Positions 12,601 through 26,300 of a stretch of DNA of 64,000 nt are shown piece by piece. The stretch comes from Apostichopus japonicus. Its lineage: Eukaryota > Echinodermata > Holothuroidea > Aspidochirotida > Stichopodidae. The notes beneath the pieces were generated by a model. The model did not search any database. It was not told where the DNA came from and worked only from the letters and a program-made list of their open reading frames with translations. Both the position numbers and the translations under genes were made by a program. Location of the stretch: positions 5,705,001 through 5,769,000 of the forward strand of contig NC_092579.1 of NCBI RefSeq assembly GCF_037975245.1, read 5' to 3'. How positions within the stretch are numbered: the stretch's first letter is position 1; each line of letters starts with the position of its first letter.

Positions 12601-15600
12601 AAAGAAACTATGTGTCTGATGTTTTTTTTTTTTGGCAGGTCGGTGGCTCCGATCAGCTCGGTAACCTTTCTTCCGGTCATGATTTTGTAAAGAGAGTCAC
12701 AGGGAAGGATGTCTATGGTAAGCTTAAGTTTTGAGAAGCAACTGGAGTACAGTACCTGTCGGTCGTGTATCAAGTCATGTGTATCAAGTCATGAACTGAG
12801 TTACAATTTAGTCAATGTTGCTAGAATCCAATGTTTTACTACAACTCAGTTTCATTTGAAGATATGTTAATGCTCATAGTAAGATGCATCAATAAAATGA
12901 GGTCCTGTACTCAACAGTGTATAGGTGATGTGTGATTCCTCTTGCCCCCTACCCTCAAACCCCCCCCCCCACCTAGCTCAAGAAAGCATCATATAACGCA
13001 GCACTGAAACTAACATCAGTGGGTTAACATTGTGTTCCCAGGTATCACCATTCCTCTTCTGACAACATCCCAAGGTGCAAAACTGGGCAAGACAGCAGGG
13101 AACGCTGTGTGGATCAATGATGATAGGACGTCAACCTTTGACCTCTATCAGGTACTGTATATGCACAATGTCATCATCAGGTCACCAATGCTTACGATAT
13201 TTTAAAGTTGTATTACCTACAGGTGGAAAAAGGAGGGGGGGGGGTTGGAGGGATGAGGGGAACTTCTGACTTTGCTTATTGAATGTGGTTTTTACAGTTG
13301 CTAAATTTGCTCAGAAAAGAGAAAGAAAAAAGAAAACACAATACATATATGTCAAGGAAAATGATTTAAAAAAAGAACATTGTTGCCTTTTTCTCTTTGT
13401 TCTTTCAGAGTTTTGTTAGACTTCAGGATGCAGATGTCGAGAAATATCTTAAGGCTTTCACTTTTCTATCTTTAGCTGAAATAGAAAGCGTTCTCAAGAC
13501 ACATAAAGTAAGTCAGTCACTTTAGAAATGGCAGAAAATGTTTTGAATAGAAACTTTTCAATATTCTTGCTAGTTGTTTTTTTGTTCTGTTTGGTAATCA
13601 ATATGATCTCCCTACCCCCTTCCTGCCCTAAGAAACCCCTTTTCCCATAATCAATTTCTTTCACTGCTTATATGTTGGTAAATGTTATGCCCTATAAGGT
13701 TTGTATCACATGTCTAGTTATTATTTTTTACTTCTTTTTTTCTCTTTAGGCAAATCCAAAGATCAGATCTGCACAGAAGTTGCTTGCTGAACAGGTTCTT
13801 CTTCTTGTTCATGGAGGTATGTTTTTATAAGAGTACTCAGCAAGCACAAAATAACCACTTTTATATGGGTATAATTGTTTTAAATCAAAGATTGTTGCTG
13901 TCAAGTAAGTTTGATGTATGTACATATACTAATAGCAAACTGGAAGCATGGCTTAGGGATGGGGTTGGGTGGTGGTGAGGAGTGTGGCATAATGAAGAAT
14001 CTAAAAGTCTGTAGGTTACCTCATACTGTTATTGAAAAGGGTCACTTCCATAAATTATGTTCCCAAATACCCCAACAGTATGCATTTAATTCCCATCTCT
14101 CCCAGTCTGACATTAAGCGTTGAGTAGTGTGTTGGGAATATGTTATCACGCTTCCACACACTTTTAGCTAAAAGCGTGTATGTGTAATAGGTGGGTTTTT
14201 TTGTATTCCTTATTGAAGGTAATAGGAATCTGTGTGGTGGTGTGTGTGTGTGGGTGCGTACGTGTGTGCACGTACTTGGTGTGTGGACCAAGCTGGGTGA
14301 GAAGACCTAATTGTTTTTTGTGGACCACCATTATGGCATGACACCTTTATGGCATAACACCATTATGGCATATCACCATTATTGCATAACACCTTTATGG
14401 CATATCACCATTATGGCATAACACCATTATGGCATATCACCATTATGGCATAACACCATTATAGCATATCACCATTATAGCATGACACCATTATGGCATA
14501 TCACCATTATGGCATGACCCATTATGGCATATCACATGATGACATATGACACCATTATGGCATGACACCATTATGGGCATAACACCATTATGGCATATCA
14601 CCATTATGGCATTACACCATTATTGCATGACACCATTATGGCATGACACCATTATTGCATAACACCATTATTGCATATCACCATTATGGCTTGACACCAT
14701 TATGGCTTGACACCATTATGGCATGACACCATTATGGGCATAGCACCATTATAGCATATCACCATTATGGCATGACACCATTATGGCATTACACCTCTAT
14801 TGCATATCACATTATATTCTGTCTGTTTAGTACTTGTTCTGAACCATTGGTGTTTGAGCTCAGGTTCTTTCTTGTGTGATTTTGCTGTTAGGAATGACTT
14901 TTGGCAGAATGTTAGTCTTGATTTGTTATTTGTCCAAGAGAAAAGAAAAACTTGAGTTCTAGTAAGGTTTCTATAGCTATTTCAGTTTTCAAGATATTCC
15001 TATTAAATCTCTGGAATGCTCCTTTAAGGCTAATTTGATGATGCTATCAGCTCCTCAGATCAGCCGTTAATGTTAATTTAAATCACATGATATAGAGATC
15101 GTAATAACTGAATCAAAAACATGCACTTTTGACTTCATAAAAACAACAGAGTTAAGTGGATGATGTTCACCGATTATCCTAGACATTTTTGCAGACATTT
15201 TATAGACTTGCCATTTGAAACCATCAAAATGTTAGCCCATTGAGTTTTGTCTTGCATTGAGGAACTGACCTAACGGTCTGTATATTAGCCTACACATTCC
15301 AGTCATTTTAACCGATGAACCCCAACTGTTTAAAGGGTTATTTCTCACAAATTAAAAGTACCATAACTATGACCTGAGCTTATCGAAGTATTTTTTTTTA
15401 AACGGTCTACAACATGTCAAAATAAATGTTGTGCCTTTAATACAAAGTATGATTTAGTATAGGTATGTTTTCAATCTGCAACAGATTACAATAATATTTT
15501 TTGGTTGCTTGAGTCGCAGCTAAAGTATTTCTCTATATTTCTTCATCTTCAGAGACTGGTCTCGATCAGGCTTTAAGATTAACGGATGCCTTGTACAACT

Positions 15601-17155
15601 CGTCTCCCAGTACTTTAGAAGTATTATCTCCAAGTGAGCTAAGCGATTTGTTTAAGGGTGCCCTTACGCATAAAGTAATCCTGGAAGCCGGGACTACCGT
15701 GCTGGAACTTGCCGAGAGGATTCAGTGTGCCCCAAGAGGAGGTAAGATTGGTGAAGCAATCCCTCCTTCTCCTTCTTCTCTTCATAATCTCTTGACAAGA
15801 GTGGCCTTGAAAGAGGTTTCTTCTCATAATGATTTCTTAGAAGCACAAACATAACTGGATAACACAGTTTGATGAAAACACTGATTGTCGCACATCTGTT
15901 TCAGAAATGTTCTGTTTTTCTTTTTCCACATTGAAAATAGTGACATATAGAAATAGCTGGGAGTAGTTTACTGTGCTGGTTAGTGTGTGACAAGATTAAT
16001 AAGACCTCTCACATTGGATGTCATAGTGGTTAGAAATGATTACCATACTGTTGTTCTATATGTTCAAGAGGTACAAGGGAGAAAGGGCGGGGGGTTGGGG
16101 GGCATGGGTCTTAAGTAGATGATGAGGATGTGAAATGAGTCCCTTATATATATATACCAAACAGAATTTTAAATAGTTAAAAATTACAACTCTAGTTCAA
16201 ACCAATTGTGATGAAATTGATCAGTGGTGGATATTTAGGTGGGAACACTGTCGTTTCTTAAAATTTGTTACTTTTGCCAAATATAAATTATCGTTTGTTT
16301 TCACATAACATGAGACAATCCTGTTTTCCTGTTTATTCAGTCACGGCCGAGAAGTTAATCAGAGAGGGCGGCCTTTACATTAACCAAGAGAGAGAAAGCA
16401 ATCCAGAAGCTGTGTTGCGGAGAGGGGAACATATCCTGGAAAATGGATTGACTTTGGTCAGAGTTGGTAAGTAAATGCCATTGTACTGCTTTAAAAGTCA
16501 GCAGGATGAGGGAGCAGGAGGGAAGAAAAGGTCAGACTCAAGGGGAGGGGGAGAGGTAGGTGGAGGGTGTATAGGTTGTAAAGGTAGTGGGAGGATGTAA
16601 AGGTAGGGGGAGGGTATACAGGAGGGAAGTGTGGGGAGGAAGGAAATGGGTGCATGTAGTACACATGTGGGGTATATCATTGTTTGATATGGTGCATATT
16701 TAGTCGAGAGCTGTCGTGTAGGGAACGAGTAGACGTTATTGTCCTCTATTAATTTGAACTTAAAATGTCACTGAAAAGGATATCATTGTTCAAAATGCCA
16801 GTCAATAGTAGTGAATACCTGAGCAGGTTAAGTGGCGGAAGTCACCAGTTTGTCACACTATTTGGGGGGAGGGGGAGGGGGGAATGAAAACAAGATGAAT
16901 AAGAGTCGTTGTAAGTTATTACTGTATCAGTCACAAGGACGGAAAACACTGTTACAAGGTTATCCAGCTGTATTGGAAGCTTTCTAAGCATAAGGTGAAA
17001 ACTACAGCAAACACAGGCAACTTACACAAAAGGTTGCAGTTTAGCTATTCCTGTAACTGCAAAGTAATCTGCGTAATAGAGAAACATTACTAATGATCTG
17101 TTTTATGGTTTCATTGACAGGGAAGAAGAATTACTTCATCATAACATGGATTTGA
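9661..17155 (+). CDS. YARS2: Mitochondrial tyrosine--tRNA ligase, 12 coding exons, 475 aa
   Basis: Class I synthetase that charges mitochondrial tRNA-Tyr with tyrosine using ATP. Coding exons: 9661-9839, 10234-10384, 10778-10953, 11491-11592, 12201-12315, 12639-12717, 13042-13151, 13409-13507, 13750-13816, 15553-15741, 16341-16466, 17121-17155 (TGA). All junctions are in phase, giving 476 codons including the stop; vertebrate YARS2 is about 477 residues. Residues 74-90 hold the tyrosine-site and HIGH-type signature ([14 protein letters not shown]), 110-120 [13 protein letters not shown], 242-250 VGGSDQLGN, and 281-285 KLGKT, the KMSKS equivalent. The C-terminal 55 residues form the S4-like tRNA-binding part ([12 protein letters not shown] to NYFIITWI). 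The N-terminus ([20 protein letters not shown]) is basic and lacks acidic residues, as expected for a mitochondrial presequence. Exon 10778-10953 uses the second of two possible donors; only that one keeps the frame. Confidence 0.95.
14234..14282. repeat. GT-rich microsatellite in a YARS2 intron
   Basis: Imperfect (GT)n run with interspersed GTGGTG and GTACGTGTGTGCACGTAC; the last part is a short palindrome. It directly precedes the 16-bp minisatellite in the same intron. Confidence 0.7.
14322..14805. repeat. 16-bp minisatellite (CACCATTATGGCATAA) in a YARS2 intron
   Basis: About 30 head-to-tail copies of a 16-bp unit in the intron between 13816 and 15553. Variants alternate GGCATAACACC and GGCATATCACC in the first third, which gives a 32-bp higher-order period, while later copies use GGCATGACACC. 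A few copies gain or lose a base (GGGCAT). There is no spacer diversity and no flanking cas-like gene, so this is ordinary satellite DNA. The rest of this 1.7 kb intron shows nothing else I recognise. Confidence 0.9.
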
Positions 17156-17159
17156 AGGA

Positions 17160-17165
17160 AATAAA
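17160..17165 (+). terminator. YARS2: Polyadenylation signal of YARS2
   Basis: AATAAA lies 5 bases after the stop codon (TGA 17153-17155). The implied 3' UTR is very short, with cleavage expected near 17180. A T-rich or GT-rich downstream element is not obvious, but no other canonical hexamer is closer. Confidence 0.6.
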
Positions 17166-17180
17166 TGTTTAATAGCATCA

Positions 17181-20100
17181 AAAAACAAATTCAAAGTGTT
17201 GGGACGGTGAGTCTTGACAACTTGAGATAACGTTACGTGAACATCAAAATCAAACCGGCCGTGATATAGCTGATATGGATGAGGTTAGCACTGCGAAATA
17301 TACCATGTGACATGAAGACCAGATAACACTGAGAGAAAAAGCTTGCAGCAAAATTTTGTTGCGACGAAACTTTCAATACATTAACACCGTACCCAGATTC
17401 AAGATCTTCAAAAATGAATATATTTTGACTATTACGATCAGAGAAATCATATTATGAACTATTATGGTTATATAAATACAGAGGTTGTAAAAACACACAT
17501 TTCAACCTTAATGTACATACTACATAGTGAGGAAATATACAGACTGTATGGATAGTGGATGGTCAGAGATAAAGATTGATTAATTCCCATGGTAACTTGA
17601 CCATAAGCGCTTCTCTTACGTATAGTATAGGCTTCTTTCTTTAATGTCTCAATGTGTGTTTGCCAAATTTAAACTTCGACAGTTCCAGCTAACTGCCCTG
17701 AAAGCTCAGTGAAAATAACACTGTTCTATGCAAGCAATTTTCATATTAATATTCATTATTTTTATCGAGTTATCTTTCGTTAAACATTTTGAGCTGAATA
17801 AAATTCGCCAGATTTGTTAACGAGTCCATAGGTTCTACAAACTTCACTCAAAATAATTTGCAAGCCTCCGCCCAACAGATCATCCGCCAATCAGATCTCT
17901 CTGTTTATGACCATTAGGCATAGGACTTATGAGTGGACGATACCAGTATATAGGTTACATTTGTGTAATGGACATGCTGATATGGGCGGTGGAAGTGATT
18001 TTACGGTAAATCGTTCGCACCATAAGGGTCACCGAAAATAAATTTCTTTCGATTGCGACAGCTTTTCTCCATTAAACCCACCTGGTAAGAGTGCATTTAG
18101 AATAAGAAGCATTAAATTAGCAGAAGTTTTTTTTTCGGAAGTTTGCTTTCTGAAATTCATCAGCAAACACGTATTGAGACTTTAACTTAGACCCTATATG
18201 CCTTTCAGCTGACATTGCATCATACATTGCTAAATGCAGTTTTCGGTTTTCCAGTGTAGAATTAATGTGAAAGTTAATATGTATTGATTTATACCAAAAC
18301 GGCTGTTTTTTAATTTCCTCACAGGTTGAAAATACATCTACCCATATTAATCAAGGAATAAATTAGGATTCATATTTAGTGTAGCAGCTTTGAAAACTCT
18401 AGATATTTGTCTCTTATGAAGTACTATGGTTTCTGTGTAACAAACAACTGCTATTCATCTTTGGACTTTTATGATTGCAACTTTTAGCAATTTGCATAGA
18501 ATTTGGGGGATGTGATACTAGATTAAGTATTACCTGTTAATGGCAGTGATATTACCTCCTGTGACATATTGATGTAAAGAAATCCATTATCCCCCAAAAC
18601 AGGTGATGTAAGTGCCAGTTGCTAAGTGATAAACCTAGATAAATAGTAAATGATATCTGGACTATCACGAACATCTCTCATATAGGTACTATACATGATA
18701 AAGATAGATCCTATACCCTTCACTGTGTTTTTTAATACCACTGTTATAATATGTTCAACAGTTTATCATCAAAGTGGGGGGGAAAAAAATGATAAATGCT
18801 TCTCCATAGATGAAAGTATGTTGGTATGACCAATAAGGAGTTATGTGACAGTTGCTTGAATTCTAATCACTTTACTTGCAGAAATGGAAGCAATTATCTC
18901 TCCTAGTGAATATCTCATAACATAGTCATTTTACAGAATGCATGTGTTTTTTTTTCAATCAAAGTGGAAGAAAATATATTTATTAAAGAACGAAAGGAAA
19001 TTGATATGGTATTTCTTTGGAATATTATGCAAGGCGTTGAAATGGTGTGAGTCAGCTCACATTCGACATATAAGATGACTATTAAAAATCAAGGTTTTAG
19101 TCAAGGTGATAATATTGAAAACAAAGAAAATATATATATATTGAAGTAAAATACAAATTTAACCTTACCTGGCATCCTTCATTCAAAGGACATATCCAAC
19201 CATACAACTTTTCTCCCTCCACCCCCCCCATCCCCTCCACACTACCCCACCATGTTTTGATGCACTTGTTGCAAACACTACCAAAGACTTGCCGATCCAG
19301 AACAATCTTCCTCATCCTACACCTTTCTCCTTCACCATTCCCCAATTTTTTTTACTCTAGCTATCCAACTTTCCAAATGTAAATATATTTAATTCTTGCT
19401 AAGAAGAAAACTGATGAGGTATTTGAAAGACAATGTTAATAAACATTAATATTTACTGAGGTAAATATTATGTTAGTACAGTACATATTGTAAAAGGCCT
19501 TGCAACATCGTACATTAATCCAAAAGGATATATCTTTTTATCAAACCCCAACAGACGATATCTCCTCGTTTGATAAAGTCATCACTTCATTTGTGAGGAA
19601 GCTTCGCCTAGGGAGTTTTATAAACGATTCCTACACATATTTATTCTTTCAAAGTAAAGTAATGATGTTGCAAAAATCACATCATCCTCTTAATAAATTC
19701 AGTTCTAATTAGATATATAAAGTACAGGCAAAAAACAACCTCGAGCAAGTCAATTCCTGACAAAAAAGCACAATTTCAGATATATTGTTTTATAATATCC
19801 CAGTTCAAGTTGGTTTGTTTTGTTAATTATGATAAATTCATATTTTTCACATCAAACCTTGCCTAGGATTCCTTTTCATAGGTAAAAATTTCCGTAGGAA
19901 GTTCTTGTTTACTGGAAAGGCTCATTCCACGAGGAGAAATACTACCAAGGCATTCATGTTAAACATTACTCAACTTTAAGATGTGAAACCGGTGATACTA
20001 TCAATGATGATCAAATTTTTAGAAATGACATCCAACTTGCTGCCTCTTTAGACCTTTTGGTATTTTTCAATAAAAAGGAGAGATGAACAACTCCCTTCAC

Positions 20101-20244
20101 CAATTGCTATTTTAATCAGTTCCAATAAAAAAAAAAAAGGCTTATTTAAATAGACGTACCAGAAAAAACCAGATCTGTATATGCATGTGAATTTTTTTGC
20201 TTTCTATTTTCTGATTTAAATTATTTAATTTTCCTAGTATCTAC
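17181..20244. other. Intergenic region between the 3' ends of YARS2 and CCDC40
   Basis: About 3 kb of A+T-rich sequence between two convergent genes. I find no coding exon, no RNA gene and no element ends. It contains short homopolymers and a C-rich tract at 19209-19247. Small open frames here show no domain pattern or splice logic. Confidence 0.5.
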
Positions 20245-20250
20245 TTTATT
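20245..20250 (-). terminator. CCDC40: Polyadenylation signal of CCDC40
   Basis: TTTATT on the plus strand reads AATAAA on the minus strand, about 104 bases downstream of the CCDC40 stop (20354-20356). It is the first canonical hexamer after the stop. Confidence 0.55.
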
Positions 20251-20353
20251 TTCTGAAGTTTGTTTTCCCACAGTATCATGGAATGCTGTTATGAATACTA
20301 TGCACTAGATAGTAGGAAAACATTTTTCTTCCTGCCTCAATGAGAGAACAGAT

Positions 20354-23300
20354 TTAATCCTCCTTGACACCTCGAGAGCTCAAAGCCAACACGATGGGTC
20401 TCATAGCAGGTTGGATGTGTGGAAACTCCTGGTTGAGTCTATCCACAATGGTTGCAATAGTATGCATCTTGTCCGTCTGTTTCTGCATCTCTGTTTCCAG
20501 AGCTGCTTCAGTTTTACACAGTAGGTTGTACTTCCCTTCTTTCAGTGACTGGTAATTCTTCACTCGTTGCTGCCTTGCGAGAATCTCAGTCATGTTCTGG
20601 AAAACAAAACGAAACAGAATCACAAGTGAACAGAATCATACGTCTCACAAGTAAACTCAGTCAATCACATCAAAGGTAAGTTAGAGAGAAAAAAAATCCC
20701 CAAAGTTCAGTCTGCACTCTTAACCCATTCTCTGAAGATATGCATTCCAGAGATATTGCAGAATTCACTCCCTCATCTAAAATGTGCCAATTTTATATGT
20801 AGGAAGGATACTGTGCTTGTCAAAGCACCTTTCATGGAGACTTCCATTACTCCGTGATCATAAGCAGCGGTGACCTACCATCTATTTGACCTCCTGTAAC
20901 CTGTGGATGTCTCCATCGAGTGTATCCGCCCCCCCCCCCATGCACCTTCCATCACTCCCTGATCATATGGGACGGTGACCTACCATCTGTTTCATGCAAC
21001 CTTTTGATATCTCCATCAAGTGTATCCCCCACTCCCCCCCCCCAACCTTTCATCACCCCCTGATCATAAGCAGTGGTGACCTACCATCTATTTGACTTCT
21101 GTAACATTTGGATGTCTCCATCGAATGTAACCACCCTTCCCCCCCCCCCCACCTTCCATTACTCCCTGATCATAAGCAGTGGTGACTAACCATCTGTTTG
21201 ACCTCCTGTAGTCTTTCGATGTCTCCATCGAGCGTATCCGCAGCGCTCTGGAGCTGGTGGAAGTCCTTCTGTTTATCCTCCAACTGTTGGCTCAGTAACT
21301 GCTGGTGACCGCGAAGCTCGGCAATATCCTTGTCAGAATTGTTGGCATCCTACAAAAAAACACCAACAAATTTTTCGAAACTGCATTTAAAATAGATTTT
21401 GTCACACATATTACAGAGCATGATGATGCAATAGTTATAAAGCTCCCAATAGGTACTGAATATTCCATATTCCTTTCATCCATTAGCTAATAATGACCAA
21501 TAGAATAGTGGCTACATATATCAAGAAAAGAACGCTATATTCCTATAGTATGATTTACTGTTACTGTTGCTGTTCTTGTGGAGGAGTAAGGTGAGACCAC
21601 AGGGAGAGAGGATGGGTGGAGCGCTGCCTCCAATGCTACTGATGTCTGTCGTTAATTGTGTTTTTATCAGAAAGATAAGAAACAGAGATCAATTTTGTGG
21701 TTTCCTTCCATGAGTTAGGCTTAAACTTACTCTACCCGTATCACAAACTTACCTGTTGGACTTGCTTGATTCTCTTCTTGAGCTCTGCTAGTTTCTTTTG
21801 GAACGCCCCTTTCGTCTCCACCTTCTTATTCAGCTTGGCCTGCGCATCGCCCCTGGTGACGATGGTGTCCCTCCTGGACACGGCCTTCTCCATGTCCTGT
21901 ATGAGTTTCTCCTGTAGCTTCATCAGCTGGGCGTGACGTACTTCCATTCGATGGATCTCGGCATTCATGGCCCTGATCTCCCCCTGACCTACCTCAGAAT
22001 CTACAGTAGCCTTGGCCTCTCTCGCCAGTTGGGTCTTCTTTTCCCATAACATGATTTGTCGCCTATGGAAGAAGGTCATTTTGTGATTAGTTTTTTTAAG
22101 TACACAAATACACAACTTTTAAAAGGAAATGAAGCATTAACACTCACACATGAGAGATGACTCAGCTCCAATCTTCTAGAGAATTGCGATCATTTACGCT
22201 AAAATTGTTACAGAAAGCTCAATACTTTTTGTTAATGAAATATTTTGAAATAATAAAATACAGAATGAATGAAAACTGACGTAAGAAAATAACACTTATT
22301 ACCAAAACAAAAATCTCATCCAGCCAAACATGTTTTAAGTCTTTCTATCATCCTCCAGTCAGCACTGGCGTACTAAGCAGAGGGGGGGGGAGGGGGGAAT
22401 GAGAATTCCTAAACATATAATCAGTTCAAATCTTTGCCAAAGATGGCACCATTTTGCATCCAAGCCACTTTTTATCAACAAAAATTTCTCAAAGAGGCGG
22501 GGGACACCCCTCCCCCAGGATGGCATCCCATGCACAGGGTGACAAAGGAAGGATCTTCCCCCCGGGTGCCAACTATTCTAGGTATGCCACTGCAAGAGAG
22601 GGACAAATATGTAGATATGCCTTTCTTTGTCATCACAAGATTTGTAAAATTAGACAAACTAAAACTTGAATCAATAAGGCCACATTTTGAGGTCTTCTGT
22701 TGATGAAAATCTTCAAGTTGCCTGGCAAACTCACAAGATAAAGATGACAGAAAAGAATTGCTCTGCAGTTTAGTCAGACACAGAAATACCGACAAGGAAA
22801 TCGTAACCAACTTTACTACTTTGATCTTACATAGATCAATAAAAGTGATGAAACAGTATGAAATAAACTATGACTTACTCCGATTCCACCAAGCTATTTA
22901 GAAGCCGTTCCTTCTCTTCACTCAGCTCCTCCAGTTTGTTCTGCATCTCGATGGACTCCTTCTCAGCCTCCTATTCGTGGAAACAACAACAAAATGAATG
23001 TCTAATTAGCATAATATCCCCTGAGACTTTGTGAGCAAGAACAGAGTTACCTGTCAATGTAAAACTACACTATTATTATCACTGCTAGATTATCCAATAG
23101 GGCAGATCAGACAATTCTCTCAGGATTTTCAATGTCAAGGGGCTTCTGTGAAAATTTCCAGGGATGGCATGCCAACTTTCTTGTTTTGGGTTGTGCCTGC
23201 AGGACTTGGGGAGAAGGGAAGGGGGAGGGGATGCATATGGTGCCATAGGGCCTAAGAGGGTGTTAATCTTGCATCGACTTTCACATACTGATGCTGTTCT

Positions 23301-26300
23301 TTGATGGGTCATAACTGATGTCAAACTTCAGTGACAAATTCCTGTTAACTTCCTTTACATCTATTTTTTTTTTGGTTTATTCTCACAACCCGCACCACCC
23401 ATCAACTCATTTATTCCAGTATGAGTATCGACTATCGTCTTAGAGTTACTCCTGTCTCCGCATGTTTTGTAAGTACCAAGCTTCAAAAAGTACTATACAC
23501 TTCTCATGGCAACATTCGTCCAATAGGACAATAATAGTAAATCTGTCCACAGAGATCACATGCAAGATGAAATACAATCAGATGAGCCCACAGCAAGAGT
23601 AACAAAGTCATCTGTCCAATAAGACCTTGAATACCTTTAGGGAGAGGACAAAGTCAGTCTCAATGAGTATGTTATCTTGTTCGAGGTTCTCTTGCAGTTT
23701 CCCTTCCTTCGTCAGTAGCTGGTTCAGTTTCAGCATGTCGTTCTGCATGTTACGGATGTTTCTCTCTACGTCCTTCTTCTCCGACAGCTGTCCCTCAATC
23801 TCACCTGAGACAAGGATCGAAAGAGACGGACTCAAATTTATCCTCAATTGGTAAATGCTTATATTGAAGGAGTAAGCAAGCCCATCCATCACTGATTGCC
23901 ATAAGTATGTGATAGAGACTTTCATGGGGTGAGTATGCCCCACCCCTCCCCCTCCACCACCCGACCATACCCCATCCCCCTCCAAAACCTAACCCTATCC
24001 CACCCCCTCCACCACCCTACCCCATCCCCTCCACCACCTCACACTATCCCATCTCCCTCCACCACCCAACCCTATCCCATCTCCCTCCACCACCTCACCT
24101 TATCCCATCCCCCCTCCACCACCCAACCCTACCCCTTCTCCCTCCACCAACTCACCTTATCCCATCCACCACCCAACCCTACCCCATCTACCTCCACCAC
24201 CTCACCTTATCCTTTCCCCCTCCACCACCCAACTCTACCCCATCCCCCTCCACCACCTAACACTATTCCATCCTCTACCACCCAACCCTACCCCATCTCC
24301 TCCTCCACCACCTAACCCTATCCCATCCCCCTTCACCACCCAACTCTACCCCATCCTCCTCCACCACCTAACACTATTCCATCCATCCTCTACCACCCAA
24401 CCCTACCCCATCTCCTCCTCCATCACCTAACCCTATCCCATCACCCCTCTACCAGCCAACCCTACCCCATCTCCATTCACCACCTCACCCTATCCCATCC
24501 CCCCTCTACCAGCCAACTCTACCCCATCCTCCTCCACCACCTAACACTATCCCATCCCCCTCTACCACCCAACCCTACCCCATCTCCTCCTCCATCACCT
24601 AACCCTATCCCATCACCCCTCTACCAGCCAACCCTACCCCATCTCCATTCACCACCTCACCCTATCCCATCCCCCCCTCTACCAGCCAACTCTACCCCAT
24701 CCTCCTCCACCACCTAACACTATCCCATCCCCCTCTACCACCCAGCCTTGCCCCATCTCCACCACACAGCTACAGCTTACATCTTATTCTATTTGGAAAG
24801 GTATCATGGTTTTGGTATCAAGGTTTTGGTTTTAATCACATGATTACTCCTCCCCTAAAGCAACTGTAATCAACTCACTTTAATCTTACCAATCCTGCAG
24901 AATGTTTTAAGTTAGTTTGCAATGCATGACACAAAGACACCCTTGAGGATTGTAGATTGTACCAGATGAATGATAATAAGCAAATAATTAAAACTTCCAT
25001 TCCCCTCAAGTCGTCTAGACACTCTTGTTTGTCATACTAGTATAAATTAAACGTTAAAAGCAAATCCAAATCTTGCACAATGTTTGATTATTCCTTGGAA
25101 ATGGATCTCAACTTAGTCAACACAATAGATTACATTACCATGGGAACACAGAATGGGAATGGTATTGAGAGTATACAAAATCAACACAAGCAGCTGCACA
25201 CACACTTACAGCTATTGTACTATGCATGCAGTCTCTAGGTAACCAGACACTTGGAATAGAGTGTGTATACAGCTGGATATTGAGTAATACTCTAACATTG
25301 TTTATCTACACTGTCGATCAACGAAAAGAGGCTCTTCGCTACGAGAATATTAAGTCACCATTCCAAGCATTTCAAGATAAACTTTTGCAAACTTTTGACA
25401 TGTTTGGTTTCCTACAACTAGATATCACATGGACTTGTGTAATTATGCAAATAATGATAGAGAATTCGTGATAGAGCAATCTCACATTAGTATATATATA
25501 TATATATATATACATATATATATTTTTTTTTAATTCAAAAATAAATTAAAATTCAATGAAATTAAATTAAATTTAGAATAAAAAAAATTAACCCCCAACA
25601 TTAATTTTTTTTTTAATTTTGAAGTTTTAATTTGTTTGTTCATATTATCTTAGAATTTTTAACCACCACCCCCCCCCCCCCTTCTCATGTATCTAGTACT
25701 GTCAGATAATGGCAGCGAGGAATCTAAAATCATATGAATACATTAGATACATAGATTTATCATTAGTTTTTTTGTTCTTGTTATAAGCATTGATCATATT
25801 TACCTTCAATTCTCATCTTCTTCATGTGCAGTATCGTCAATGCCTTCTTCATGTTGTCGACCTCTCGTTGCTGGTTGTTCTTGTCCTTGCTCATCTTCAC
25901 TAGCTCCAGCTGCTGTCTCAACCAGAACTGCTGGAGGTCCGCAATGTCCTGGGTCCTGGTATCGATGGACTTGGTCAGAGAGGCCACCTCCGCCTCTAAC
26001 GGTCCCAGCTCCTCACCCTGACGACAGACAGTATTCGATTAACATCATTCAACAGTAGCAAACATTTGACATGAGAAAAATCTTTAATCCAAATGAAAAA
26101 CAATTCCCCTCTGATTGATATCCTAACTGCCATTATCATCAACATGACACTAATTTCTGATTAGACTAGTAACCTTGGTTTCACATATCATATCACAGTC
26201 TTCTCTACTCCCAAAACTCACTCATGAATCCCTCAAATACTTAACACTTCACCAGGTCTGATGAGAAAGGGGATGGGAGTAGATGGAGGGGGTTGAACTG

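Noticed and set aside
14322-14805. CRISPR-like repetition
   Set aside because: Units are contiguous 16-mers without unique spacers, and they lie in an intron of a eukaryotic gene.
23929-24315. Proline/serine/tyrosine-rich open frame
   Set aside because: It is a by-product of the C-rich minisatellite, antisense to CCDC40.
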